From the NCBI RefSeq assembly GCF_019393635.1, contig NC_057861.1, positions 454,519,830 through 454,583,829 of the forward strand: DNA of 64,000 nucleotides, in the 5' to 3' direction. Positions 34,297 through 44,668 of the stretch are shown in pieces. Origin of the DNA: Dromiciops gliroides. Its lineage: Eukaryota > Chordata > Mammalia > Microbiotheria > Microbiotheriidae. Each line of letters opens with the position of its first letter. The stretch's first letter is position 1. The notes under the pieces were generated by a model. That model did not search any database, was not told the DNA's origin, and saw only the letters and a list, made by a program, of their open reading frames with translations. The position numbers were made by a program, and so were the translations under genes.

Positions 34297-34665
34297 TGTA
34301 ATGATTGGAATGATGCCACCTGCTGGAGACTTACTGAGGGAAAGCTCCACCATGAGGAGAAGGCCTCTGAGGGCAAGGCCATGCAGATTTTCTTTAGTGT
34401 TAGGAAGTGACTTTTGCTGGTGGGAGGAAGAGGGGACGAGGCTGGCTCTCTTGTTCTCCTCAGAACGCTGGTGGAGAGTGGAGCTAGAAATGTGCTCTCC
34501 CTATAATAGATAGATGAATCTAGGCCTTTCTCTTTCTCTTCACCAAATTCTTATTCTCCTTAATAAATGCTTAAAAGTCTAAACTCTTGCTAAAGCTTAT
34601 ATTTTATTGGAGACCCGCCTCATTAGATATTTTAGACAGACTGGCCTAGAATTTTAGCCCTTACA
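34297..34665 (+). mobile_element. LTR of a marsupial endogenous retrovirus, inserted in a LINE
   Basis: It starts TGTAATGATTGGAATGATGC and ends TTAGCCCTTACA, with a TATA-like TATAATA at 34502-34508 and AATAAA at 34561-34566. The sequence agrees with a frequent marsupial LTR I recognise but cannot name. LINE sequence resembling L2 lies on both sides. No matching target-site duplication was found, so the exact ends are uncertain. The 109- and 70-codon frames here are LTR or SINE shadows. Confidence 0.68.
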
Positions 34666-36262
34666 TTCCTCAGCATTTTTTTGATTGAAAAGAATACAGT
34701 TCTCTCTTTCTCTCCCTGTTTTCCCACTTTCTCAATCTCTTTTGCTGGACCATCATCCTAGACTGTTTTCCCTTTCTTCTTATTTCATCAGCTCCTATGG
34801 GTTAGTATTCCATCTTTTTGCAGGTGACTTGTGGAGTATGTGTATACAAACACACGCGTATGTATGTGTACGTATTTTTTACATGAAGCTATTATGGCTA
34901 TATATCCATATAAATGTTATAGTCTAGACTACTTGGGAAATACATGTGAACAGGTAAGTAGACAAGAAGGGAGAAATAAAGAACAATTACAAGAATCAGG
35001 AAAAGTTTTCTATGTGGGGTGTCCATAATGTAAAGCTTGAATTAAGCTAAGGATTTTAGGAAGTGAGAGTGAGGAGGCTGGTTAACTACAGATATGCAGG
35101 ACAGTTTATATTAAAGACATGGATATAAAGGTGAGTGTGGATAATTATATTGTATTACAGTAATTATATCTGTGAATCTATATGTCTATAGACATAACCT
35201 TAATCTCTCTTCTTAATTTAATTACCATGTAATCAGCTGCTTTTAGACCTAACTGGATGTCCCATAGACATTTTTAATTCAACATGTCTGAAATTCGTTA
35301 TCTTACCCCTCTGATCCCACCTCAAACCCCCGCCCCCGCAAAATCCCCAAATCATTATGTCTCCAAAGTGCTTTCCTTCTTTTGAGGGAGTCACCCTCCT
35401 TTTATATCCAGGTTTCACAATTTCAATGCCATCCTCAGCTACTTACTCTCTTTCACCTGAAATATATGATAAGTTGTCACACTAACTTAAAAAACCAAAA
35501 ATTAGCATTGCCCAGATTCTATTAGTTTTGATTTTTTTGTTGAATGTTTTACCATTACATTTTAATCTGATTCAGGTCACTTTCAGGAGGGTTGTGGGCT
35601 GATGGCTATGTGTTTGACACCTCTGATCTAGACTATTGTGATTACCACTCAATGGTATTCCTAATTTCTTGTCTCCAAGTTATCTTCCATGGAGTTGTCA
35701 AATTAATTTTCTTAAAGCTTATCTGACTATGATGTTTCCCAGACAGGGAACATTTGATGACATCTCCCACCTCAACCCCTTGCTTGCTGTATGCATTACA
35801 AATTTATCAGATTGACAAAATCTTCAAAATCTGTTTCCATCTTACTTTTCCACGCTTATGCTGAATTACCCCTCTTTGGTGAATTTATGTTCCAGCTACA
35901 CTTCTTTATATACTATCCGCAAACTCATCTTTACATCTGTGGCCTTCACATAAGCACACTTCCATGTCTATATATTAACAGCCTTCTCACCTCCACCTCT
36001 TAGGATCTCTAACTAAATTCTTCTCTCAGTTGATGACCATCTCATACAGTAAATTTTTTCTGATTTTTTTAGATACTAGTTCTTTCTCCCTTCTCTAATT
36101 ATTGTTTATTTGCCTGTTTACATTTTGTACTCACCAAGTAAATGGTTACGTTTCCTTGAGGATAGAGGATTTTAAAAAAATGTCTTTGTATGCTTTATAT
36201 TCTCTGACTAGCAGTGTGCCTTGTAAATAGTAACCCCTTAATAAATGCTTATTGAATTGTGT
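34666..36262 (+). mobile_element. L2-clade LINE, 3' half, interrupted
   Basis: Blocks in L2-clade order: TTTTGCTGGACCATCATCC (34740), TTTCATCAGCTCCTATGGGTT (34783), then 35245-35300 encoding a sequence like ...TGCPIDIFNSTCLKFVI, pyrimidine-rich 3' UTR, and the terminus TTAATAAATGCTTATTGAAT (36239-36258). Same family as the antisense copy at 24020-25640. A hAT-like piece interrupts it at 35469-35625, and 34930-35220 is not explained. Confidence 0.65.
35469..35625. mobile_element. hAT-like DNA element inside the LINE
   Basis: The right end GTGTTTGACACCTCTG and the left end AAGTTGTCACAC are imperfect inverted repeats. The interior TTACATTTTAATCTGATTCA is a phrase I know from a common hAT MITE. 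No clean 8-bp duplication was seen. Confidence 0.6.
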
Positions 36263-36293
36263 TGAATTAAATTGGAACCTTCCAAGTAATCTG

Positions 36294-36294
36294 A

Positions 36295-36336
<42 letters not shown>

Positions 36337-36345
36337 GGCGGGGGG
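36294..36345. repeat. (GT)n microsatellite with G-rich end
   Basis: An uninterrupted GT run of about 38 bases, then GAGGGGCGGGGGGGG. Confidence 0.97.
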
Positions 36346-37010
36346 GGCACCCCTCCCCTTTCCCTTCATACTGGTACCCTAGGTTCTCTGACCACCACTG
36401 CCTTCCCAAACTAAATATCTGTTTCCTTTCTCTCACCAAAGGAACAAACAGTTCTAGTTATTGCTCAAAGAATGTAGATTATGAAAATATGAAAAGAGGA
36501 GTAATGTGAAATAAGGGTGAATAGTTATTGTAGGGACCAGATTCAGTATACCTTAAATGCCAGGCTGAGGAACACATGCTTTATCCTAAAGGCAATAAAT
36601 AGCCATTCATATTTTTTGAACATAATGGAAGTGAGTGGGTGTGTGTTGGGGTGTGTATGTGATATATTCATACTTATGCATTAGCATGAATGAGTCAGAA
36701 CTTTTGCCAGCATTGTTTACTTGATTTATCTGTGAAATTTTAGTGTGAATTAGAAGTTCATAGATGTCCTGAACTAACATCATCTGGTAAACTTCCATTT
36801 ATTCTCAGCTTGCTGAAGTTTATGAGCTATTCAAAATTCTTTTTTGTATGAAATTGCCCCATTTAGAAAAAGCAGGCCAACAAACCACATTAAAACTTGT
36901 ACTTTTTTGTTTGTTTATAAAACTTTCTCCAAAAACACTTTGAATGAGCCCTTTGTGGTTATCTCTAATGGACTGTGCAGGATAAAATTACCATATTTTA
37001 CCTAGGTGTT
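36346..37010. other. Unassigned non-coding DNA
   Basis: I see no gene. A weak L2-like phrase (TTTATCCTAAAGGCAATAAA) occurs near 36580. Confidence 0.35.
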
Positions 37011-37011
37011 A

Positions 37012-37252
37012 GGATAACTAGGTGGTACAGTGGATAGAATCATGGGCCTGGACTCAGGAAGACCTGAATTTAAATCTAGCCTCTATCAGTTGCTAGTTGT
37101 GTGAACCTAAACAAGTCACTTAAACCTGTTTGCCTTAGTTTCCTCATTTGTTAAATGAGCTGCAGAAGAAAATAGCAAACACTCCAGTATCTTTGCCAAG
37201 AAAATCCCAACTGGGATTACAAATAGATGGACATGAATGAACAATAACAACC
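37012..37252 (+). mobile_element. MAR1-type long SINE
   Basis: Head TAACTAGGTGGTACAGTGG, core CAAGTCACTTAAACCTG, then ATCTTTGCCAAGAAAATCCC and the tail AACAATAACAACC. Confidence 0.87.
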
Positions 37253-37547
37253 ACAAAATCTAGGTGCTAGGATAAGAACATCCCTAAGTCCCTGGAGGAC
37301 TTCAGTTCTTCTCTCTTTCAAACTGTATAACAGCATGCTTAAAATTATTGTAGAGCAAGCTAAAGATAAATAATGAAAAAACATCTCCCAGCTCTGCAGC
37401 CCTCTCCCCTTCCATGAATCAGGACTTATAAAGAAGGCCATATGGCTGGCATACAATCTTTGTGTAACATCAGATTTACTTTTAAAGCTCCTATTAATTG
37501 CCATCTTAGCTGAGCTTCTGGACTGTTGTCTGCTTTTATTTCTTATT

Positions 37548-37789
37548 GTATGGTGGTTTCAATCATGTCTGACTCTCCAGGACCCCATTTTGGATTTCCT
37601 TGGCAAAGAGACTGGAGTGGTTTGCCATTTCCTTCTCCAGCTCATTTTATAGATGAGGAAACTGAGGCAAACAGAGTGAAGTGACTTGCCCAGGGTCACA
37701 CAGCTAGTTAAGTGTCTGAGGCCAGATTTGACCTCAGGTATTCCTGATTCCAGGCCCAATGCTCTATCCAATGCACCACCTAGCTGCTT
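37548..37789 (-). mobile_element. MAR1-type long SINE, antisense
   Basis: CATGTCTGACTCTCCAGGAC, GAGACTGGAGTGGTTTGCC, AGATGAGGAAACTGAGGC, GACTTGCCCAGGGTCACACA and CACCACCTAGCTGC make a near-complete antisense copy. It faces the copy at 37012-37252 across about 300 bases. Confidence 0.92.
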
Positions 37790-38295
37790 CAGCTTTGATT
37801 TCTAAGACAGACTGACTCTTTCATTCTTTGAGAAATTCTTGGCTCTTTAACTTGCTGTTGGCTATATGGCAAATCATTGCACCTCCCAGGACATTTGACA
37901 TGATTAGAAATTAGTCTGAGAATATCTGACTCAACCCTGCATGATTAATCCTTTCAAGCTGCAACTCATATTCCAATGTGATGGTTAAAGAGATTTCCAT
38001 ATTGCTGAATTGTATAAACAACAAAGGAATAAAAACCCACCCCCACAACATTGTTGTTGTTGTTTTAGACCAGAACTCTGACTTTCTCCATGTAGGGAGC
38101 TGCCAGTGATGAAACTGACATTGTTAATGTAGATCAGATCTTGCTCATCTACTGGGAGAGTTATCTAGAGTAATGAGGGGAAGGGATGACTTTCACAAGG
38201 TTATGTAGGAAGTATGTGTTAGAGATGAGACTCGAACAGTGCATGGATAAAGTAAAGAGTTTTGCAATTATTAAAGTGGTATTCAGATACTACCT

Positions 38296-38398
38296 CTATT
38301 TATTATTGTTAATAATAATTATTATTTATCATTATTGTTATCATAATCATAATCACCACCATTCTTCTATTATTATTGTCATCCTCATCATCATCCCT
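38296..38398. repeat. (ATT/ATC)n trinucleotide-like repeat
   Basis: Imperfect TTATTA, ATAATC and CATCAT units. Confidence 0.85.
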
Positions 38399-38919
38399 GA
38401 CTCCAAGGCTGACTCTCTACCCATTTAACCACATCACCCTCCTTTTTTTTACATGGAAAAAAAAGCATCACATTGACTAAGTGAATAAACATTGCAGTTT
38501 CTTAATGCCTAACAGCACAAGAAAAGGTTAAGATGGTAAGCTCTTCTGTATAAAAGATTTGTCGAAGAGATGTTGAGGCCCTTTGGCAAACTTATTATCA
38601 TTCAATAATTCCTTGTTGCTTCTTGTAGTCAGTTCAGATTGTTAATGTTGATATAGAAGTATGGCAAGTTGCAAGGGTTTTAAAGTCTTCTTTGTCTATT
38701 GATCAGCCATAGTTCTTTTCCTCATAAGCATTCATTGCTAAATTTCCTTATGTGGTTTTCAAAAGATAAGCAGATTATTGTAAAACAGAAAACTTAAGTG
38801 GGAAATTTTGCATGTTAATACATTAGATTAAATTTTTATAAAGCATCCTAACAGGAATAGGAATTCCTAATAGGAAAGGGAATATTACATACAGTTTGGC
38901 TTAAGCTTACATCATAAAG

Positions 38920-39055
38920 TATGTATCTATGTATGTTTGTATGTATATATATATACATGCATACGTGTATATAAGTATAAAATTATATACAGTGTACATT
39001 TATATATTTATATACCACATACTTATACATGCATATACATATATAAATTCACACA
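38920..39055. repeat. ATGT/ATAC-rich low-complexity tract
   Basis: Imperfect GTATGTAT and ATATAC units. Confidence 0.8.
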
Positions 39056-39271
39056 GAGTTATTCAATGCCAGTAGAAGATTCTATAGTTTTTTGATGCAA
39101 TGGAAGCATCTGTGAATACTGAAAGAATGAAGAATGAATATATGAGATAGCTAGAAAAGATATCAGACACTAAAAAAATCATTCGAATGTAGATTAATAT
39201 GTCACAGAATCATCATGGATATCATGGTTCAAATTTGTTTCAGTTTAGAAAGATTGAGAACTATATTCAAC

Positions 39272-39340
39272 TCACATAAATTCAATAAATACTTATTGAT
39301 CATCTACTATGTACATTGCCTAAGGATGTAACTATATGAA
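39272..39340 (-). mobile_element. L2 LINE terminal fragment, antisense
   Basis: AAATTCAATAAATACTTATT and CATCTACTATGTACATTGCC are the reverse-complement L2 end. Confidence 0.6.
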
Positions 39341-39376
39341 ATCACAGACCATTTAAAAGCAGGGGTTCTTAATTTG

Positions 39377-39435
<59 letters not shown>
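39377..39435. repeat. (GT)n microsatellite
   Basis: Almost 60 bases of uninterrupted GT. Confidence 0.98.
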
Positions 39436-39437
<2 letters not shown>

Positions 39438-39484
39438 CCCTTTGATGGTCCCGTGAATACTCTGGAACTCTTCTTAGAATAATG

Positions 39485-39649
39485 GTTTTCTTTTTTCTTT
39501 CTTTTTTTTTTTTTTGTGAGGCGATTGGGGTTAAGTGATTTATCCAGGGTCACACAGCTAGTAAATGTCAAGTGTCTGAGGCTGTATCTGAACTCAGGTC
39601 CTCCTTAATCCAAAACCTGTGCTTTATCCACTGTGTCACCTAGCTGTGC
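39485..39649 (-). mobile_element. WSINE1-type SINE inside a DNA transposon
   Basis: Antisense full-length copy with a poly(T) start. A perfect 12-bp duplication CTTAGAATAATG lies at 39473-39484 and 39650-39661. The head ends in CACCTAGCTG. Confidence 0.93.
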
Positions 39650-39998
39650 CTTAGAATAATGTTATTCAAAGCATAAAATTAAAACAAAGGAAACCAATTG
39701 TATTAAAGTAGAGTTATCAACATATTAAGAAAAAAGTTCACAAATCCCAGATGAATATCCCCTGTTTTAAAGCACTAAACTTTGAAGTATGAATATGCCA
39801 GTTCTCTGAATAAAGTAGCAGTGCTATAGAAAGTATAAGTAGCATCATATTTAGAAAATATAAATTCAACTAATTCATTTTATAATTTCCAAACTAAGGA
39901 TATATGGGTTTTTTATATCAGATAAAATGGGATTTTGGGTAAAATACTCCATTTCATTTTTAATTTCCCTAACCTTTATTTTTTAAAAGAACAGTTCT

Positions 39999-40141
39999 GG
40001 GGCAGCTAGGTGGCACAGTGGATAGAGCACCAGCCCTGGAATCAGGAATGCCTGAGTTCAAATCCAGCCTCAGACGGTTGACACTTACTAGCTGTGTGAC
40101 CCTGGGCAAGTCACTTGCCCCAATTGCCTCACCAAAAAAAA
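39999..40141 (+). mobile_element. WSINE1-type SINE
   Basis: A box TGGCACAGTGG and B box GTTCAAATCC; a few bases are deleted in the late core (CACTTGCCCCAATTGCC). No convincing duplication longer than about 5 bases. Confidence 0.92.
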
Positions 40142-40261
40142 AAGTTCAGCATGGACCCTACTTTAGCTATTGATTTATTATAAAGTTGAAATGGAATTTT
40201 TGAGGTAATATGTACAAGAAGTAAGGATAGTTGGAAAAGAAATGAGAAGATCTAAAGGTGC

Positions 40262-40400
40262 CAATAAGTGAATGAATCAGTAAGACATTTATTACTCATA
40301 TTGCATGCAAAGCACTGGACTGAATTCTGGAAATACAAATATAAAAGTAAGACAGTCACTATTTTCAGGTAGTCCATATTCTAAAGGGTGGGGATGATAA
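40262..40400 (-). mobile_element. L2 LINE 3' end, antisense
   Basis: GACATTTATTACTCATATTG, GCAAAGCACTGGACTGAATT and CTGGAAATACAAATATAAAA follow the reverse-complement L2 terminal series. Confidence 0.6.
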
Positions 40401-41190
40401 GAGATTAGAAGGTGTCAGTGCAAGTCAAAGGGAAAGGGCACTTGGTATGTGGGGTACAGTGGCCAAGCAAAATGGCAGTGCGTCTCCTTTAATGTCATTT
40501 CCACTGATAATATATGAATTTCTGATATTGGATCATTTGACAGTGCTAAGGACTTTGATGACAAGAACTTTCTTTTTTGGGGTTTTCAAAGATGTGGCTC
40601 TACCAAGTGTAGGAGCAATTGCCAAGCTGCATTGTCACAGGGAGCTGCTACCCAGGATCGGGCTGGAAGCATTGCTATTCCAAAGGTTCCTGGGTCCAGG
40701 ATTTCTGTCTCCTCAGATTCTCCTGAAGGGAACTAGTGGTCATAATTGTAGTGGAGGTTTGACTTGTTTGGCAAATGCTGCCCCCTATTTTTTTCCCAGG
40801 GAGCTTCACTTCTTCAACTAGGATGGTTTGCCTTCCCTGTGGGTAGCAGTTCGTTGGAAGTTGGTGGGGATGACTGACCCCTTCTCCACAGGAGCTGCCT
40901 CCATGAATTGTAACCATGGTGGCTGAGTGAAAGCAGGACCGTTGATCTGGGAGAGTCCATGTGAATCCATGTGTACTTCAAGCATAGACATTTTGATCTT
41001 TCCTGAGTTTCAGCAAAACATGCAGTGTGATCCAGTATAAACAAATAAGTAAAAGTAGCTCCTGTAGACTGAATAATGCCTCCCACATATGTTTATTGTC
41101 AAACTTATGGGGATGTTGTTGAGATTAATAAAACATAAGTTCCTTTAAAGGGTGTTGCTGGATTTATAGTAGATCTTTGTCTTCATTAAA
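40401..41190. other. Unassigned, relatively GC-rich with open frames on both strands
   Basis: A 124-codon plus-strand frame (40447-40821) overlaps minus-strand frames of 80 codons (40675-40917) and 90 codons (40814-41086). I recognise none of these proteins. The mixed composition would fit a decayed processed pseudogene, but no poly(A) tract or duplication was found. Confidence 0.3.
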
Positions 41191-41194
41191 TGAG

Positions 41195-42000
41195 CATCAA
41201 TCAACAAGTATTTTTAAAAGCACTTATGTGTGCCAGGCAATTTTTTGAGTTTAAAGAAGCCCTTTTGAATTGGGTTTAGAGGAAATGGCAAAATTCTTCC
41301 ACACAAACAGTGAAGTCCCTTTATAACAAACCTACATATTACTTATTTCATTGGGTAATAAAAAGGATTTCAAAGTTCTTCTATAAAACTCTGGGGACTC
41401 AAATGTAGCACAGATATATCCAAATACCCATTTATAGCTGTGTTATCACTTGTCTCTTAGTAAGTATATTTCACTGTATTGTCTACTTTGAGTAACCTTG
41501 CATATGTTTTTGCATTTATTACAGCAACCCTCTGGCTATCTGAAAAAGCTAATGACTCTTATTAAATAGCATCAAAGTATCTGTGGTAATTTTTCTACCT
41601 AAAATACACACAAAAATATGAAAATCCTTGAGACTCTCTAGAAAAAAATGACCTTGTTTTTAAACAATAATTGAACTCCAAAAAAGCTTTTAAGAATATT
41701 CAAAAGCCCTTGGGGCATCCAACTACAATTCATAATGAATCTTCTGGGACAGTCACAAAACTTGTGCTCTTACCATCAGATATGGTTAAACAGATTTTTA
41801 GCCAGGGCAAATTTGAATTGCCCCAGAGGATTTTTTGGGGAAAAATTAGAGCTGTCCACAGTCATAGGAGGAATGGAATATTTTCATATGCTTTCAAAAT
41901 AATCTTAGCTGGTAGCAGCAAACTAATTCATTCTCCATTTCTAATTGGATCTCTCCTTCCTTTGATTAATATTGCTCTTATGTTGACCTTGCTCTAGAGC
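41195..42000. other. L2 scrap, then unassigned
   Basis: 41195-41250 has the antisense L2 end (TCAATCAACAAGTATTTTT, GTGTGCCAGGCAATTTTT). The rest shows nothing I recognise; the 108-codon frame at 41671-41997 is unsupported. Confidence 0.4.
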
Positions 42001-42004
42001 AGGC

Positions 42005-42075
42005 AAAATCTGCTTCTTGATCAAACATATAGCCAAGCACATAGTAGATGCTTATTACATTTTGTTGTATTGAAT
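42005..42075 (+). mobile_element. L2 LINE terminal fragment
   Basis: CAAGCACATAGTAGATGCTT is followed by ATTACATTTTGTTGTATTGA, the L2 terminal pattern. Confidence 0.6.
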
Positions 42076-42644
42076 TGTTGTTCTATTTAGTTTTGCTAGA
42101 AGCAAGTTTTCAGAGCACTTTGATGTTCTCTAGTATATGCAATTCTTTACTCTTTCACACTTTCCCCCTCTTCTCTCTTACACCTCTTTTTCCTTCTTTT
42201 CTTTTCTCATTTCTTCCTTTTTTTTTTTTGACTCTTCACTACCTTTCATCAGCTTCCTTTTAGGCACAATCAAACAATGGTATCCCTAGAAAATTGCATA
42301 GATCACAATATGCTACAGAAATGGCTTAACTTTGATTTCCACAATCCTGATCAACCCTTAAAACAATAGGGTTCAATAGCTGTGCCATCTTTTAGATCTA
42401 GATAAACAACAATAAACCTACTGGCTCCCAAAGTATGCGAGTATTTGTTCTGGGTGTTATCCTGTCTGTATTGCATATTATGGGGATGTAAAATTTGGCG
42501 GTAAGAATAGAGGATAATTTATGTGAGAATGAGAAGGTGGGGTTATAGCTGGGGTCTAAAAACACACAGATTTTTATATTTAGGAGTGACTAAAATTTGT
42601 TAAGCTCATTTTTTATTCTTAATTTGCAATGAAAGTATAGTATT

Positions 42645-42792
42645 GGGGCAGCTAGATGGCGCAGTGGATAGAGCACCGGCCCTGGAGTCAGGAGTACCTG
42701 AGTTCAAATCTGGCCTCAGACACTTAACACTTACTAGCTGTGTGACCCTGGGCAAGTCACTTAACCCCAATTGCCTCACTAAAAAAAAAAAA
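42645..42792 (+). mobile_element. WSINE1-type SINE, very well preserved
   Basis: Full-length with head GGCAGCTAGATGGCGCAGTG, B box GTTCAAATC and an A15-type tail. A perfect 13-bp duplication AAAGTATAGTATT lies at 42632-42644 and 42793-42805. Confidence 0.96.
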
Positions 42793-42805
42793 AAAGTATA
42801 GTATT

Positions 42806-42985
42806 AAGATCATAGGATTATAGATGATAGATTTAGGGCTGGAAAAAACCTTAAAGTCATTTAATCTAATTGAACTCCAACACATTTTACAAATGGGATA
42901 AATGAGGCCCAGAAAGCCTCACTGATTTGTCCAGTGTCAAATAACTAGTGAGTGCCTTTACAGCTTCAAGTTTTTAATACTATCC
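42806..42985 (-). mobile_element. MIR SINE, antisense
   Basis: ATCATAGGATTATAGATG, TTTACAAATGGGATAAATGA, GATTTGTCCAGTGTCAAATA and TAATACTATCCTATTTAC are the reverse-complement marsupial MIR series. Confidence 0.75.
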
Positions 42986-43057
42986 TATTTACTTTCTCAA
43001 ATGTCATATAAAAGTGTTGACTCATACCTAGATTGCAGTCCACTAGTGACTATCCCC

Positions 43058-43308
43058 AGCAGCAAGTAGGCGGAATAGTGGATAGAGTGCTGGTCCTAGA
43101 ATTAGGAAGACTTGAGTTCAATTTTTACTTCAGACACATACCAGTGGTATGGCCCTGAGTAAGTCACTTAACCTTATTTGCCTTAGTTTCCTCATATGTA
43201 AAATGAGCTGAGAAGACAATGGCAAACCACTCCAATATCTTTGCCAAGAAGATTCCAAATGGGGTCATAAAGAGTCAGATATGACCAAAAAATAACTAAA
43301 CAATAACT
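43058..43308 (+). mobile_element. MAR1-type long SINE
   Basis: Head GGCGGAATAGTGGATAGAG, core GTAAGTCACTTAACC, CCACTCCAATATCTTTGCC, and the tail GGGGTCATAAAGAGTCAG ending AACAATAAC. Confidence 0.9.
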
Positions 43309-43889
43309 ATCCCCAAATCTTTTTTCAGTATAGGAGCCTTTTTAGCCATATCTAATATATCTTGTACTTTGCAAGGTTTATTTTTGAACTCAAGTGTAAA
43401 ACTTCACATTTACCCTTATAAAAAGTTTTCTAATTAGATGAGGCCCAATAAATATTCTAATGTCTTTAATTTTTAAGATTCTAAGTTCAAAGTGCTAACA
43501 GTTCCTCCCAGCCTGATGTCATCTTAAAGTATGATAAGTATGCCATCTAAGTCTTTGCTTTTGTTCTCTACTTAACACAATTGTTAGAGAAGGGCCTAGG
43601 AGTCCTCTAATGGAGAATCCTTCTAACTTGACATAAATCCATAATGATTGCTTTCATATCCAGCGATTCGACTGGTTCTAAATTCATCTAATTGTCCTAT
43701 AATCTAACCCGCATCTCTCCACCTTTCCCAAGGAATAGCATGAGGTATTTTCTAATTAAAAAAAAATATAAATAAACTATATTTTCAGCACTTCCTTACT
43801 CTATTATTTTAGTAATTATAAAGTTAGTCTATGAAGACATGTTTCTGATGAATCTCTACTGACTTTTGTGCTTCATTTTCCAGATACTG

Positions 43890-43970
43890 ACTATGCATTT
43901 AACTGTCCCTGGCACATAGTAAGTGTTTTATAAATGATTTTACATTCATTCATTAAAATTCATTGACTTT
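43890..43970 (+). mobile_element. L2 LINE terminal fragment
   Basis: CTGTCCCTGGCACATAGTAA, then GTTTTATAAATG and ACATTCATTCATT. Confidence 0.65.
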
Positions 43971-44375
43971 GATTTCATAGCATTCATTTCCTGCCTTTCT
44001 TGGAAAGTAAAGATATTACCAATCCCTGTGGTACTTCTCCATTCTCTGTAATCTTTCAAACATCACTGACAATGACCTAACAATAGTGTCTGCCAGTTTG
44101 TTCAATACCTTTGGCTATGGTATATGTGGCTCAGGTGACTTGAATTTAAGTATAACCAGTTACATTTTTACTATCCAATCATATTGGGTATCAACTCTTA
44201 TATATTTTTAAAAATTCTGTTGTTCCTAATCCAAACATTGCTATTCTTGGCAGAGAAACCAAAAGTAAAATGAGAACTGAGCACCTTTTCCTTTACTCTC
44301 TTATCTTTTATCCTCATCACAAACAATCCTAGCAACAGTCCTGCCTTTTTCCTTCACCTTTCTCTTTTCCTTTTT

Positions 44376-44668
44376 GTTGTTTATTGTTCAATCATTTTCA
44401 GTCATGTCTGACTCTTCAAGATTCCTTTTTGATGTCATTGGTCCTCTTTGAGAACAAAGGACAAACAACATCAACAACAACAACAACAACAAGGAGTGTG
44501 CCATTTTCTTCTCTAGCTCATTTTACAGATAAGGAAACTGAGGCAAACAAGGTTAAGTGATTTGCCCAGGGTCACACAATTAGTAAGTGTCTGAGGCTAC
44601 ATTTTAACTCAAGAAGATTAAATTTCCTGACTCCAGTACTCTTTCCACTGTGCCACCTAGTTGCCCCT
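44376..44668 (-). mobile_element. MAR1-type SINE, antisense, with an internal insertion
   Basis: CAGTCATGTCTGACTCTTC (tail), CTCATTTTACAGATAAGG, GATTTGCCCAGGGTCACACA (core), GTGCCACCTAGTTGCC (head). Within it, 44433-44493 (TGATGTCATTGGTCCTCTTT ... followed by (AAC)n) is foreign to MAR1 and may be a fragment of another marsupial retroposon. Confidence 0.85.

Larger units (their letters stand above)
39361..39776. mobile_element. Old DNA transposon copy broken by a microsatellite and a SINE
   Basis: Starts AGGGGTTCTTAAT and ends near CCCCTGTTTTAAAG. The interior (TTAGAATAATG, AAAGGAAACCAATTGTATT, TTCACAAATCCCAGATG) matches a mammalian hAT-type element that I recognise but cannot name. It holds a (GT)n tract (39377-39435) and a SINE (39485-39649). 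Confidence 0.65.

Noticed and set aside
36146..36509. Frames with His-Thr or Cys-Val runs
   Set aside because: Translations of the GT microsatellite at 36294-36333; similarly those at 6121, 39353, 45660, 60061 and 62689.
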